NCBI GenBank assembly: GCA_964404605.1
Contig: CAYOKT010000075.1
Coordinates: 1 to 13,332 of the forward strand
DNA length: 13,332 bases
Source of the DNA: CAYOKT01 sp964404605
GTDB lineage: Bacteria; Electryoneota; Electryoneia; Electryoneales; Electryoneaceae
Reading direction: 5' to 3'
Shown: positions 1 through 7,113 of the stretch, piece by piece
How the letters are laid out: each line of letters starts with the position of its first letter
Numbering within the stretch: position 1 is the first letter of the stretch
Notes under the pieces: model-generated
Database searches by the model: none
What the model was told of the DNA's origin: nothing
Seen by the model: only the letters and a program-made list of their open reading frames with translations
Made by a program: the position numbers and the translations under genes

Positions 1-51
1 CGGCGTGGCGAGCGGGGGGCAGGAGTTCCGGGCCACCCCGCCGCTCCCGGT

Positions 52-795
52 CTACCTTCGCTTCCCGCCCGGTTTGCCCAGCATGCCGACCTCCCCGGGG
101 GTCAGCTTCCGCCAGTGCCCCTCCTTCAGGCGGCCCAGCCTCACCGGGCCGATGCGCACCCGGACCAGCTCGCGCACGGTCAGCCCCGCCTCGCGGGCGA
201 GGCGGCGGATTTGCCGTTTGCGGCCTTCGTGGAGGACCACCCTCAGCCACCGCCCCTCGGCCCGCACCACCGCCGCGCGAAACCGTCGCCCGTTCTCCTC
301 GAACCCAGCCGCCGCGAGACGCCTGGCCGCCGCCGCCGGCTTCGCCCCGGCCACCAGTACCCGGTACTCCTTCTCGGTGCCGTGACGGGGGTGCGCCACC
401 CGGTTCGCCCAGTCGCCGTCATCGGTGAGCAGCAGCAGGCCGCGGGAGTCGCGGTCCAGCCGTCCCACCGGCACCAACCGGGCCTCGTGCTTGACGAATT
501 CCCCCAGCAGCCGCCCCTTCTCCCGCCCGCGGACGAAGGACGAGAGCACGCCCGGCGGCTTGTTGAGGGCGAGGTACACCGGCTCGCGGGCCCCGGGCAG
601 CGGGGAGCCGTCCACCTCGATGCGGCTGCGCTCCGGGTGCACCGGCGTCGCCGGGTCGGTGACCGTCACCCCCTCCACCCGCACCCGCCCCTCGGCAATG
701 ATTTTTTCACATGCACGCCGCGAGGCGATCCCCCGCCGCGCGAGCAGGTGAGCGAGCCGCAGCGTGTCTCCTTTTTCGGAACCCCTCGAGTCCAT
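52..795 (-). CDS. rluB: RluB/RsuA-family pseudouridine synthase
   Basis: Predicted cytoplasmic enzyme that isomerises a uridine in rRNA to pseudouridine. The 247-residue product has an N-terminal S4 RNA-binding domain (about residues 11-65, with LRLAHLLARRGIASRRACE) and then the catalytic domain. The family signature GRLDRDSRGLLLLTDDGD lies at 111-128, with the catalytic aspartate at D114. A second conserved block, EGRKRQIRRLAREAG (190-204), is followed by RIGPVRLGRLKEGHWRKLTPGE near the C-terminus. Length is normal for RsuA/RluB/RluE/RluF. The ATG start has a possible ribosome site GAAGGA (bases 807-812) 11 bases upstream, which is long, so the start is reasonable but not certain. The stop is TAG. 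It stands alone here and is divergent from the GT2 gene. Which rRNA position it modifies cannot be read from sequence; RluB (23S) is more common than RsuA in this type, so the symbol is tentative. Confidence 0.9.
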   Translation of the reverse strand: MDSRGSEKGDTLRLAHLLARRGIASRRACEKIIAEGRVRVEGVTVTDPATPVHPERSRIEVDGSPLPGAREPVYLALNKPPGVLSSFVRGREKGRLLGEFVKHEARLVPVGRLDRDSRGLLLLTDDGDWANRVAHPRHGTEKEYRVLVAGAKPAAAARRLAAAGFEENGRRFRAAVVRAEGRWLRVVLHEGRKRQIRRLAREAGLTVRELVRVRIGPVRLGRLKEGHWRKLTPGEVGMLGKPGGKRR

Positions 796-1035
796 CTCCG
801 CGCCTGTCCTTCCCGCAATCGCCGGTGACCGGTGGCAATGTCACGCCGCGAAGCCCGCCGCGCAAGCGGGACGCGGCACGGGCGTGCTCCCCGCAGCCCG
901 CGCGGGAGGAGGGCTGGAGGCGACGCATGCCTCGCGCCTGCGTTCGCGGGCTTCCCCTTCCCGTGAGGGAGTACCCCGCCGCCCGGGCGGTTGGAGCCGG
1001 GGCCGGTCGTTCCGTACGTTTCCCCCCGGTTCCGG

Positions 1036-1052
1036 GCCGGCCATCGGCCGGC
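1036..1052. repeat. Inverted repeat, 7-bp stem with 3-base loop
   Basis: GCCGGCC (1036-1042), ATC loop, GGCCGGC (1046-1052): a perfect hairpin about 95 bases before the GT2 start codon. No T tract follows, so it is not a normal intrinsic terminator. It may be leader structure or chance in GC-rich sequence. Confidence 0.4.
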
Positions 1053-1108
1053 GGGCGCTGGAGGGAGAGGCCGGCGGACAGGCCCGCCCCTGCAGGCCGG
1101 GGGCCGGC

Positions 1109-1118
1109 TTGTTAACAA
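1109..1118. promoter_or_regulatory. Perfect 10-bp AT-rich palindrome TTGTTAACAA (possible operator)
   Basis: This palindrome is an AT-rich island in GC-rich DNA, 15 bases before the ribosome site and 29 bases before the ATG of the GT2 gene. Perfect dyad symmetry at this place fits a dimeric regulator site, but the regulator is unknown and a 10-base palindrome can occur by chance. Confidence 0.25.
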
Positions 1119-1147
1119 CGACCACACCCCACCGGAGAGAGAGCCCG

Positions 1148-2104
1148 ATGCAGGAAGCGGACCGTTCCCATCGCCCGTTCGTCTATGTCCTGGTGCTGAG
1201 CTACAACGGCCGGAAGTGGCTCGCGGAGTGCGTGGACACCCTCCTCGCAATGGACTACCCCGACTTCCGGGTCCTGGTCATCGACAACGGCTCCACCGAC
1301 GGCACCCGTGACTACCTCGCGGAGCGGTACGGCGACCGGATCGACGTCCTCTGGCTGCACGAGAACTACGGCTACTCGGGGGGCTTCAACCACGGTCTCG
1401 TCTACGCCTTCGCCGCGAAACGGGCGGACTATGTCATGGTGATCAACAACGACACCGCCATCGACAAGAAGGCCCTCTCCGCACTGGTCGAGGTCGCCGT
1501 GACCGACCCGATGATCGGCTTCGTCTCGGGCAAGGTCTATTACTACGAGGACCCCAAGCGTCTCCAGACCTGCGGGAAGTCCGAGGACCCCATCCGCTGG
1601 AACGGGGAGCACATCGGTTGGAAGGAGATCGACACCGGCGCCTACGACGAGGTCGCCGAGCGGGTGTTCCTCGACGACATCTACTGCCTCGTCAGCCGCA
1701 GGGTGTACGAGACGGTCGGCGGCTACTCGACCACCTTCTTCCTCCAGTCGGAGGAGTACGACTGGCAGGCGCGCGCGAAAGCCAAGGGCTTCCGCCTGAT
1801 GTACACCCCCCACGCCCGGCTGTGGCACAAGGAGAGCATGACCATCGGGAAAGATTCACCCCTGAAGGCGTTCTACGACGCCCGCAACCCGATGATCGTC
1901 CTGATGCTCCACCGCAGCCCGGACTACTTCCGCCGCTACTTCCGGCAGCACGCAAGGATGGTGGTCCGGCGATCCCTGGTCTACGCCAAAAGGCTGAGAC
2001 TCTACAGCGCGCTCAGGGTGCTGCACGGCCTGTGCTCGGGTCTCTACTGGGGGTTCGCCCACCGGAAGCTGACCGCGCGTCACTTCATCGGGCCGGCCGC
2101 CTGA
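1148..2104 (+). CDS. Family 2 glycosyltransferase (rhamnosyltransferase/WbbL-like)
   Basis: Predicted inverting GT-A glycosyltransferase of 318 residues that would transfer a sugar from a nucleotide donor onto a cell-surface glycan. The nucleotide-binding fold begins with FVYVLVLSYNGRKW (11-24) and continues with VIDNGSTDGTRDYL (44-57). The DXD-like metal site is VINNDTAID (98-106, NND). The acceptor/base region is EEYDWQARAKAKGFRLMYTP (202-221), followed by H222 and H227; the C-terminus (about 240-318) is basic and probably membrane-associated. I chose the ATG at 1148 because GGAG (1134-1137) sits 10 bases before it and the fold starts right after; the open frame reaches further upstream, but over DNA antisense to the pseudouridine synthase. 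It ends 45 bases before the convergent comF-like gene, with no clear terminator between. Substrate unknown. Confidence 0.9.
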   Translation: MQEADRSHRPFVYVLVLSYNGRKWLAECVDTLLAMDYPDFRVLVIDNGSTDGTRDYLAERYGDRIDVLWLHENYGYSGGFNHGLVYAFAAKRADYVMVINNDTAIDKKALSALVEVAVTDPMIGFVSGKVYYYEDPKRLQTCGKSEDPIRWNGEHIGWKEIDTGAYDEVAERVFLDDIYCLVSRRVYETVGGYSTTFFLQSEEYDWQARAKAKGFRLMYTPHARLWHKESMTIGKDSPLKAFYDARNPMIVLMLHRSPDYFRRYFRQHARMVVRRSLVYAKRLRLYSALRVLHGLCSGLYWGFAHRKLTARHFIGPAA

Positions 2105-2149
2105 CCCCACGCTCCACCGCGCGGCTTCCCGAACCGTTCCGCCGCTTCC

Positions 2150-2806
2150 CTACGAACAGAGGCACACCGCCTCGATCCGTTTCCACCCCGCTTTTCTCGC
2201 CGCCTGGGCGAGGCGCTTGAGGGTGGTGCCCGTGTGGATGACATCATCGAAGAGGACCAGGACCATGTCCGGGTCGTCCGGCGGCTGCACGGCGAACGCC
2301 TTTCCCGGTACCTTGCGGCGCTCCTCGTCGGACAGCTTCGACTGGTGCGGCCCGGCGTGGAGACGGCGGGCGAGTTCGGGGCGGCAGGGCAGGCCGACAC
2401 GATCCGCGAAGGCCGCCGCCAACCGGCCGGCGGGGTTATACCCCCGCTCGCGGCGGCGGGAGGGGTGGTCCGGGACCGGGACGAGGACGCCGCGCGGGAA
2501 ACGCAGGCGGGCCTCGACGCAGCGCCGGGCGAGATGCTCCGCGAGGGGCTCGGCGAGGGAGAGACCGTGGGCGAACTTGTAGTGATGGAGGATGATCCGC
2601 AGCCGTTCATCGTAGGCGAAGCCGACGAACAGTCTGCTGACCGGCCCGGGAGCCACCACGCCCCCCGAAGGCAGCAGACTGCCCCAGCAGACCTCGCAGA
2701 CCACACCCCCGCGCAGCCTCTCCTCGCGCCCGCAGACGATGCACGCCCGCGGCCAGATGGCATCGGCGAGGGTTTCGACCGCCCGGCGCCAGAGCGACGT
2801 TTTCAC
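2150..2806 (-). CDS. comF: ComF-family phosphoribosyltransferase-like protein
   Basis: A 218-residue member of the ComF/GntX family, linked in other bacteria to DNA uptake during natural transformation; the exact reaction is not established. Seen in the sequence: an N-terminal four-cysteine zinc-site pattern (C22, C25, C37, C40), the ComF block VPVPDHPSRRRERGYNPAGRLA in two pieces at 109-130, the QSKLSDEERRKVPGKAF segment (155-171) and the PRPP-binding loop LFDDVIHTGTTLKRLA (185-200). Length is usual for the family. Translation starts at a GTG only 5 bases after the selB stop, with GGGG lying in the last selB codons as a weak ribosome site, so it is probably co-transcribed and translationally coupled with selB. 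The two functions have no known link. The stop is TAG. Confidence 0.9.
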   Translation of the reverse strand: MKTSLWRRAVETLADAIWPRACIVCGREERLRGGVVCEVCWGSLLPSGGVVAPGPVSRLFVGFAYDERLRIILHHYKFAHGLSLAEPLAEHLARRCVEARLRFPRGVLVPVPDHPSRRRERGYNPAGRLAAAFADRVGLPCRPELARRLHAGPHQSKLSDEERRKVPGKAFAVQPPDDPDMVLVLFDDVIHTGTTLKRLAQAARKAGWKRIEAVCLCS

Positions 2807-2811
2807 GGTCC

Positions 2812-4737
2812 CTACCCCACGATGCGCCTCCGGTCGCCTTCGCGGAGGGTGAACCCCTCGCGGTCGAGCTGTTCGAGCAGCGGCACCATCACCTTGCGGG
2901 TGCCGCCGAGGGCCCTGCCCGCCTCCCCGACAGTGAAGCCCTCCTCCCCGCCGAAGGCCTCCCTCAGCTTCTCCTTCGCCCGCTCGTACGCGGCGGCGGC
3001 GAGGACGACCTTCTCATCGAGGATCACCGCGCGGCCCACCTGCTTCAACGCCCGCAGCAGGCGGCGCACCTCGGCTTCCGATACCCCCGTCTCCCCGGCG
3101 ATGGTCGCGGGCAGGGGGGCGTTCAACCCCGCCCGGAGCAGGACCTCCTCGATGCGCCCGGCCGCCTCCTCGTCCCCGCGGCGCAGCCCGGCGGCATGGC
3201 CGGGCAGGGAGACGAAACCCTCCCGGTAGCGGACGACGCCACGCGCGTTCAACGCCTTCAACAGGGCTTCCAGCACCTCGCCGGGCAGCTCCCGTCCGGC
3301 GACACGGACCCCCCAGGCCGCCTTCGTCATCCCCCGCTCCTCGGGCTGCTCCCGGTGGAACTCCTCGAGAACGGGGACGGCGGCTTCGGTCCACCGCCGC
3401 CGGAGGTCCGGATCGACCCAGGTCGCTCCGCCCTCTTCGAGCGACAGGAGGGAGCCGCGCGCCACCGCCGCCGCGAGCGCTTCGTCGAGGCGGCTCTCCG
3501 CCCAGGGCAGCAGGCGGAGCAGGTCCGGCCGCGAGGCCCAGCCCCTCGCCCGGACCAGCGCCGCGACCCGCTCCCCATCGCTTCCTTCGAGTTCGGTCAA
3601 CCGTTCCCGGAGCCCGGGGAGTGTCCGCCGGCGGTCCGGCGGGTCGGGGTCGAGCACCACCACGCCCCCGAGTGTCTCCAGCGGCGAGTAAAACCGCAGA
3701 ACACCACGGTCGCCCTGCATCGCCGCCACCGGCCGCTCGAGGGCGATCCGCGCGAACCCCGCGCTCCCGGGCAGGATTTCGTCGCCCCCGACGATGAGCA
3801 GCCGCCCGATCACCTCGCTCGTGCCGAGGTGCAGGCGGACCCGCGCCCGGTGGCGCAGCAGCCGCGCCCCGGGCAACAGGTGCAGCTTCAGATCGAGGAA
3901 CTCTGTCTCCACCCCTCGCCCGGGACCGAAGAGCGCCTGGCCTCGCGCCGGCTCGACATCTCCGGCGAGGTTCAGGGCCGCCCGGTCCCCGGCGCCGACC
4001 TCCTCGACGGGCCTCTCGTGGGCCTGCACTCCGCGCACCCGTACCGTTTCGCCGCCGGGCAGCAGCGACAGACGGTCCCCCGCAACGGCCCGCCCGCTCC
4101 ACACCGTGCCCGTGACCACCCGGCCGTGCCCCCGGAGGAGGAAACTCCGGTCGATGGGCATCCGGAAGAAGCCGGGATCCTCCGGCGCCCCGGCCTCCTC
4201 GATCATCCGGTCGAGGGAGGCGCGCAGCTCCCCGATTCCGCGCCCGCTCAGGCTGTCGACGACATGGACCGGGCTGCCTGCGAGCCCGGTGCCGGCCAGC
4301 AGCTCGCGCACCTCCTCTCGCACCAGGTCGATCCAGTCGTCCGTCGCCAGGTCCGCCTTCGTGACCGCGACCACCCCCCGCCGCACTCCGAGGGCGTCGA
4401 GCACCGCGAGGTGCTCGCGGGTCTGCGGCATCACACCGTCATCGGCGGCGACGACGAGCAGCGCCGCCCGCATCGCCGAGGCCCCGGCCACCATGGTCCT
4501 CACCAGCCGCTCGTGCCCCGGCACATCGACGAAGGCCGCACGGTCCCCGTAGAAGGCGAAGCCGAGTTCGATGGTGATCCCGCGCCGTTTCTCCTCGGCG
4601 AGACGGTCGGTGTCGGTTCCGGTCAGCGCCTTCACCAGCGCGGTTTTCCCGTGGTCGATGTGCCCGGCGGTGCCGATGACAAGGTGCCCCCGCCGCGGGA
4701 ATCCGGGGCCGGCCGAATGGTTGCTTTGGGTGGTCAT
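2812..4737 (-). CDS. selB: Selenocysteine-specific translation elongation factor SelB
   Basis: SelB is a GTPase that carries selenocysteyl-tRNA(Sec) to the ribosome at UGA codons marked by a SECIS hairpin. In the 641-residue product the G motifs are all present: GHIDHGKT (25-32), RGIT (52-55), DVPGH (71-75) and TKAD (126-129), then DSLSGRG as the likely G5. Beta-barrel domains II and III follow, then the C-terminal winged-helix repeats that bind SECIS; the end (LGGTRKVMVPLLEQLDREGF then TLREGDRRRIVG) is the typical last winged helix. The ATG at 4737 is preferred, with 16 residues before the fold; a GTG at 4785 would add 16 mostly basic residues not expected in SelB. There is no Shine-Dalgarno sequence before the ATG. 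selA, selC and selD are not in the window. Stop TAG. Confidence 0.95.
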   Translation of the reverse strand: MTTQSNHSAGPGFPRRGHLVIGTAGHIDHGKTALVKALTGTDTDRLAEEKRRGITIELGFAFYGDRAAFVDVPGHERLVRTMVAGASAMRAALLVVAADDGVMPQTREHLAVLDALGVRRGVVAVTKADLATDDWIDLVREEVRELLAGTGLAGSPVHVVDSLSGRGIGELRASLDRMIEEAGAPEDPGFFRMPIDRSFLLRGHGRVVTGTVWSGRAVAGDRLSLLPGGETVRVRGVQAHERPVEEVGAGDRAALNLAGDVEPARGQALFGPGRGVETEFLDLKLHLLPGARLLRHRARVRLHLGTSEVIGRLLIVGGDEILPGSAGFARIALERPVAAMQGDRGVLRFYSPLETLGGVVVLDPDPPDRRRTLPGLRERLTELEGSDGERVAALVRARGWASRPDLLRLLPWAESRLDEALAAAVARGSLLSLEEGGATWVDPDLRRRWTEAAVPVLEEFHREQPEERGMTKAAWGVRVAGRELPGEVLEALLKALNARGVVRYREGFVSLPGHAAGLRRGDEEAAGRIEEVLLRAGLNAPLPATIAGETGVSEAEVRRLLRALKQVGRAVILDEKVVLAAAAYERAKEKLREAFGGEEGFTVGEAGRALGGTRKVMVPLLEQLDREGFTLREGDRRRIVG

Positions 4738-4744
4738 GGCAGCT

Positions 4745-4773
4745 ACTCTACGAAGACGGCGGGGGCGGAACAA
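4745..4773 (-). promoter_or_regulatory. Candidate sigma-70-type promoter of selB
   Basis: On the minus strand, TTGTTC (4773-4768, 3 of 6 matches to the -35 consensus) and TAGAGT (4750-4745, 4 of 6 matches to the -10) are exactly 17 bases apart. Only 7 bases separate the -10 box from the selB ATG, so transcription would start at or next to the start codon. That fits the absence of a ribosome site. The match is weak and could be chance. Confidence 0.25.
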
Positions 4774-4811
4774 GAGCCGGGGCACGACCGGATGGCAAGC
4801 GCGAGGAGAGG

Positions 4812-5372
4812 ATGCCGCACCTGAACATCGAAATCAAGGCCCGTTGCGACGACCTCGATGCGATCCGGCGGATTCTCGAGAAGCACGGAGCGCGCCACGT
4901 CGGCCGGGATCACCAGGTGGACACCTACTACACCGTCCCGGACGGACGGCTGAAGCTGCGCGAAGGGACGATCGAAACGGCCCTGATCCACTACCTGCGC
5001 GAGGACGAAGCGGGGCCGAAGGCCTCGCATGTCGCCCTCTACCACCCCCGCGAAACCGGCCCGCTGAAGGAGGTGCTCACCCGCGCCCTCGGCGTGGATA
5101 CCGTCGTGGACAAGGAGCGGGATATCTATTTCCTCGAGAATGTGAAGATCCACCTCGACCGGGTCACGGGGCTGGGGGAATTCGTCGAGATCGAGGCCAT
5201 CGACATGGACGGCTCCCGCGGCGAGGAGCAGCTGCGCCGGCAGTGTGAAACCTGGATGGAGATCCTCGGGATCAGGGAGGACCGGCTCATCCGCCGTTCA
5301 TACCGGGAGATGGCTGGTGGGCCGGAGGAGCCCGAAACGCCGGCAGGCGGTCCGGGGCGACCCGGCCGGTGA
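4812..5372 (+). CDS. CYTH-domain protein, class IV adenylate cyclase-like (CyaB family)
   Basis: A 186-residue CYTH/triphosphate-tunnel protein. The family acts on triphosphates with divalent metal: class IV adenylate cyclase, thiamine triphosphatase or inorganic triphosphatase; the substrate here is unknown. The beta-barrel motifs are NIEIKARC (5-12), VDTYYTVPDGRLKLRE (36-51), LIHYLRED (58-65), GPKASH (68-73), VVDKERDIYF (98-107), VKIHLDRVTGLGEFVEIE (111-128) and the end LIRRSYREM (159-167). In the first motif the usual ExExK reads NIEIK, with Asn in place of the first Glu; I recall this from the branch annotated as CyaB-like. The last 17 residues are Pro/Gly-rich and look disordered. The ATG has GAGGAGAGG directly in front (AGGAG with 3-base spacing, rather short). 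Divergent from selB, and convergent with the large operon at 22 bases. Confidence 0.85.
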   Translation: MPHLNIEIKARCDDLDAIRRILEKHGARHVGRDHQVDTYYTVPDGRLKLREGTIETALIHYLREDEAGPKASHVALYHPRETGPLKEVLTRALGVDTVVDKERDIYFLENVKIHLDRVTGLGEFVEIEAIDMDGSRGEEQLRRQCETWMEILGIREDRLIRRSYREMAGGPEEPETPAGGPGRPGR

Positions 5373-5394
5373 GACTTTCCCGGGGCGCCGGTGT

Positions 5395-7113
5395 TCAGCC
5401 GACCCGCCAGGCGAGGTGGAGGCGGTCGTCCGCTAGGATGTCGAAGCTGCCCGCCGCAACGGAGAGGTAGCGCATCGGCGAGGTAGTGATCAGGCCGTGC
5501 ACCGGTTCGTAGAGCACATCCACGGGGCGGTCGAAGCGCACGGTCCAGGTCGGCCAGTCCCCCCCGCCGATGGCGATCTCCCGGACCCTGCGCTGCTCCC
5601 CGGCCTTCTCCGCCGGCAGGGGGTCGGACCCGATGCGCAGCGACCCGAACATGCCGCCCGGCCAGACCACCGGCAGGCGGTGCATCACCCGCCCGGGAAC
5701 GCGCGTTTCGATGGTCAGCGCGCCCTCCTTGACCTCGAACTCCCGCCGGTAGGGGATCGGCGCCTGCAGCCGGGCCGAGGGCCGGCGCGCCGGGGGCACC
5801 AGGCGCGTTCCCGCCTTCGCCCGCTTTCCCCTCCATCGCGGGAAACCGATCCGCCGGGGCACCTTTTCACTGCCCGGGATGGCGATGGAATAGACCTCGC
5901 CCTCGACGATCAGGGGGTCGCCCCCGGCGAGCCGGTAGCTCCCGGCGAGGGAGGGCTGGCGGAGGCGCATCCCCTCGATGATCCACGGCCCCTCGCGCAG
6001 CGCCAGTCCGGCGGGGCTGCCGAAGATGCGGGATGACCCGCTGGGGCGGTGGTACATCCAGCCGATGGTGGCGCCGAATCCCAGCCGCAGCACCCAGTCC
6101 CCGACCTCCAGCACTCCGGCGCCCATCGCATCGACGTCCGGGGCGGGCAACTCCCCCTCCGCCGGGGTGAAGCCCTCCCGTCGTCCGGCCGACAGACTAT
6201 ATCCCACCAGGTACGCCAGCGGGGTCAGCCAGGGGACATCGGGATCGAGGAGGCTGTCATAGAGCCGCGACTCCCACCCGAGCCTCAACCGCCGGACCAG
6301 CTCCGCCGCCTCCGGCAGCCGATCCGCGAGGTAGATGAACCCGGTGTCGATCGCCAGGCTGGCGACAGTGGCCTCCGCGCCGCCCCCGAAAAAGCCCGTC
6401 TCCATCGCGGAGGCGAGCGCGCGGCGGCAAATCCGCCGCCACAGGTTCAGCTCGTCCTCCGTGGGATGCTCCACCGCGAGAACACTGTAGGCGAGGGCGA
6501 GGGACAGGGCCCCCGCATCCGCCGGGACACGCGGATCATTTTCCAGCACCTGGGTGTAGAACCCCGAGGAGGTGTTCCGCAACATCGCCGCTTCGCGGCG
6601 CAGGGCGTCGCTGTCGAGAACCTCCGCCACTGAGGCGAGGGCGGCCTGGCGGAGCGGGCGGGTCTCCACCCCCTCGGGCATGGGGCTCTGGACGAGAAAA
6701 CGCGCCCCCTTGCGCATGGCGCGCACGCTGCGGTTGCGGATCGACCCCGGCAGCATGTCGCCGAGGAGAGAGATGCATCTCGCCGCCGCGAGGAGCCCGT
6801 AGGCGGTCGCCTGCGGGTCCAGCTTCGCCCCCGGATGGGGACGCACCGCCCCGCTGCGGTGCAACAGGCGCAGCCAGCCGTCCAGGGCGATGACCGCCGC
6901 CTGCTGCGCTTCGTGGGGCTGCACCCCTTCCGGCAGCCCGATGCCCGTCTCCCCCGCGAGGGCGAGGGTCAGGCACGCCTCCTGGTAGCGCGGGTTAGCG
7001 TACCGGTTGCGCTCCAGCTCGGGATCGAGAAACGCCGCCACCGGCCCACGCCTGGTACGGCTGATCGCGGTCGCAACGGCTTCCCGCAGCAGCTGTTCCT
7101 GGATGTTACTCAT
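5395..7113 (-). CDS. Unrecognised 572-residue protein, alpha-toroid plus beta-rich domain (heparinase II/III-like architecture?)
   Basis: I do not recognise this family. Residues 1 to about 310 are mainly helical, with repeated small-residue-rich helices (YQEACLTLALAGE, 43-55; TAYGLLAAARCISLLGD, 103-119; ALSLALAYSVLAVE, 202-215; TVASLAIDTGFIYLADR, 249-265), as in alpha/alpha toroids. Residues about 330-572 are beta-rich (VLEVGDWVLRLGFGA, 334-348; YRREFEVKEGALTIETRVPG, 455-474; the end FDILADDRLHLAW). This order, and the GDW-to-REG segment (338-374), recall heparinase II/III-type proteins, but the expected catalytic His and Tyr pattern is not obvious, so it may bind rather than cleave. There is no signal peptide or membrane segment, so it appears cytoplasmic. 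The ATG has a strong GGAGG 8 bases upstream and overlaps the flippase stop by 8 bases. Last gene of the operon, probably acting with the flippase and GT9 enzyme in surface-glycan metabolism. Confidence 0.8.
   Translation of the reverse strand: MSNIQEQLLREAVATAISRTRRGPVAAFLDPELERNRYANPRYQEACLTLALAGETGIGLPEGVQPHEAQQAAVIALDGWLRLLHRSGAVRPHPGAKLDPQATAYGLLAAARCISLLGDMLPGSIRNRSVRAMRKGARFLVQSPMPEGVETRPLRQAALASVAEVLDSDALRREAAMLRNTSSGFYTQVLENDPRVPADAGALSLALAYSVLAVEHPTEDELNLWRRICRRALASAMETGFFGGGAEATVASLAIDTGFIYLADRLPEAAELVRRLRLGWESRLYDSLLDPDVPWLTPLAYLVGYSLSAGRREGFTPAEGELPAPDVDAMGAGVLEVGDWVLRLGFGATIGWMYHRPSGSSRIFGSPAGLALREGPWIIEGMRLRQPSLAGSYRLAGGDPLIVEGEVYSIAIPGSEKVPRRIGFPRWRGKRAKAGTRLVPPARRPSARLQAPIPYRREFEVKEGALTIETRVPGRVMHRLPVVWPGGMFGSLRIGSDPLPAEKAGEQRRVREIAIGGGDWPTWTVRFDRPVDVLYEPVHGLITTSPMRYLSVAAGSFDILADDRLHLAWRVG

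Larger units (their letters stand above)
796..1147. other. 352-base divergent intergenic region with several inverted repeats
   Basis: This gap separates two divergent genes and should hold both promoters. I see no convincing coding region; open frames crossing it are by-products of high GC. It contains several short inverted repeats: CCCGC/GCGGG at 854-870, a TCCC-GTGA-GGGA hairpin with a GNRA-type loop near 959-970, a 12-base palindrome at 979-990, a 7-base-pair hairpin at 1036-1052 and a two-tier GC stem at 1070-1108. The last is followed by an AT-rich palindrome at 1109-1118. No good -35/-10 pair was found. GC-rich DNA gives chance hairpins easily, so a structured leader is only a possibility. 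Confidence 0.5.

Noticed and set aside
1..51. Possible gene fragment downstream of the pseudouridine synthase
   Set aside because: 51 bases of GC-rich sequence with no motif or recognisable end of a gene; nothing can be said.
874..888. Sigma-54-like -24/-12 element CGGCACGGGCGTGCT
   Set aside because: GG and GC are 9 bases apart instead of 10 and the T-rich -12 part is missing.
764..1147. Upstream extension of the GT2 open frame to an ATG at 764
   Set aside because: The added 128 residues start antisense to the pseudouridine synthase and look like translated GC-rich spacer; the ATG at 1148 has a GGAG site and begins the fold directly.
2105..2149. Terminator between GT2 and comF
   Set aside because: Only a GCGGC/GCCGC pair with a long loop is visible and no T tract; not supported.
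3196..4824. Long plus-strand open frame of 542 codons antisense to selB
   Set aside because: It lies over a complete SelB with all motifs; its translation is Pro/Arg/His-rich with no family resemblance, as expected for the antisense of a GC-rich gene.
5352..5365. CCGGG-GCGA-CCCGG hairpin at the end of the CYTH gene as a terminator between convergent genes
   Set aside because: The stem is only 5 bp, lies inside the coding sequence and has no T tract on either strand.
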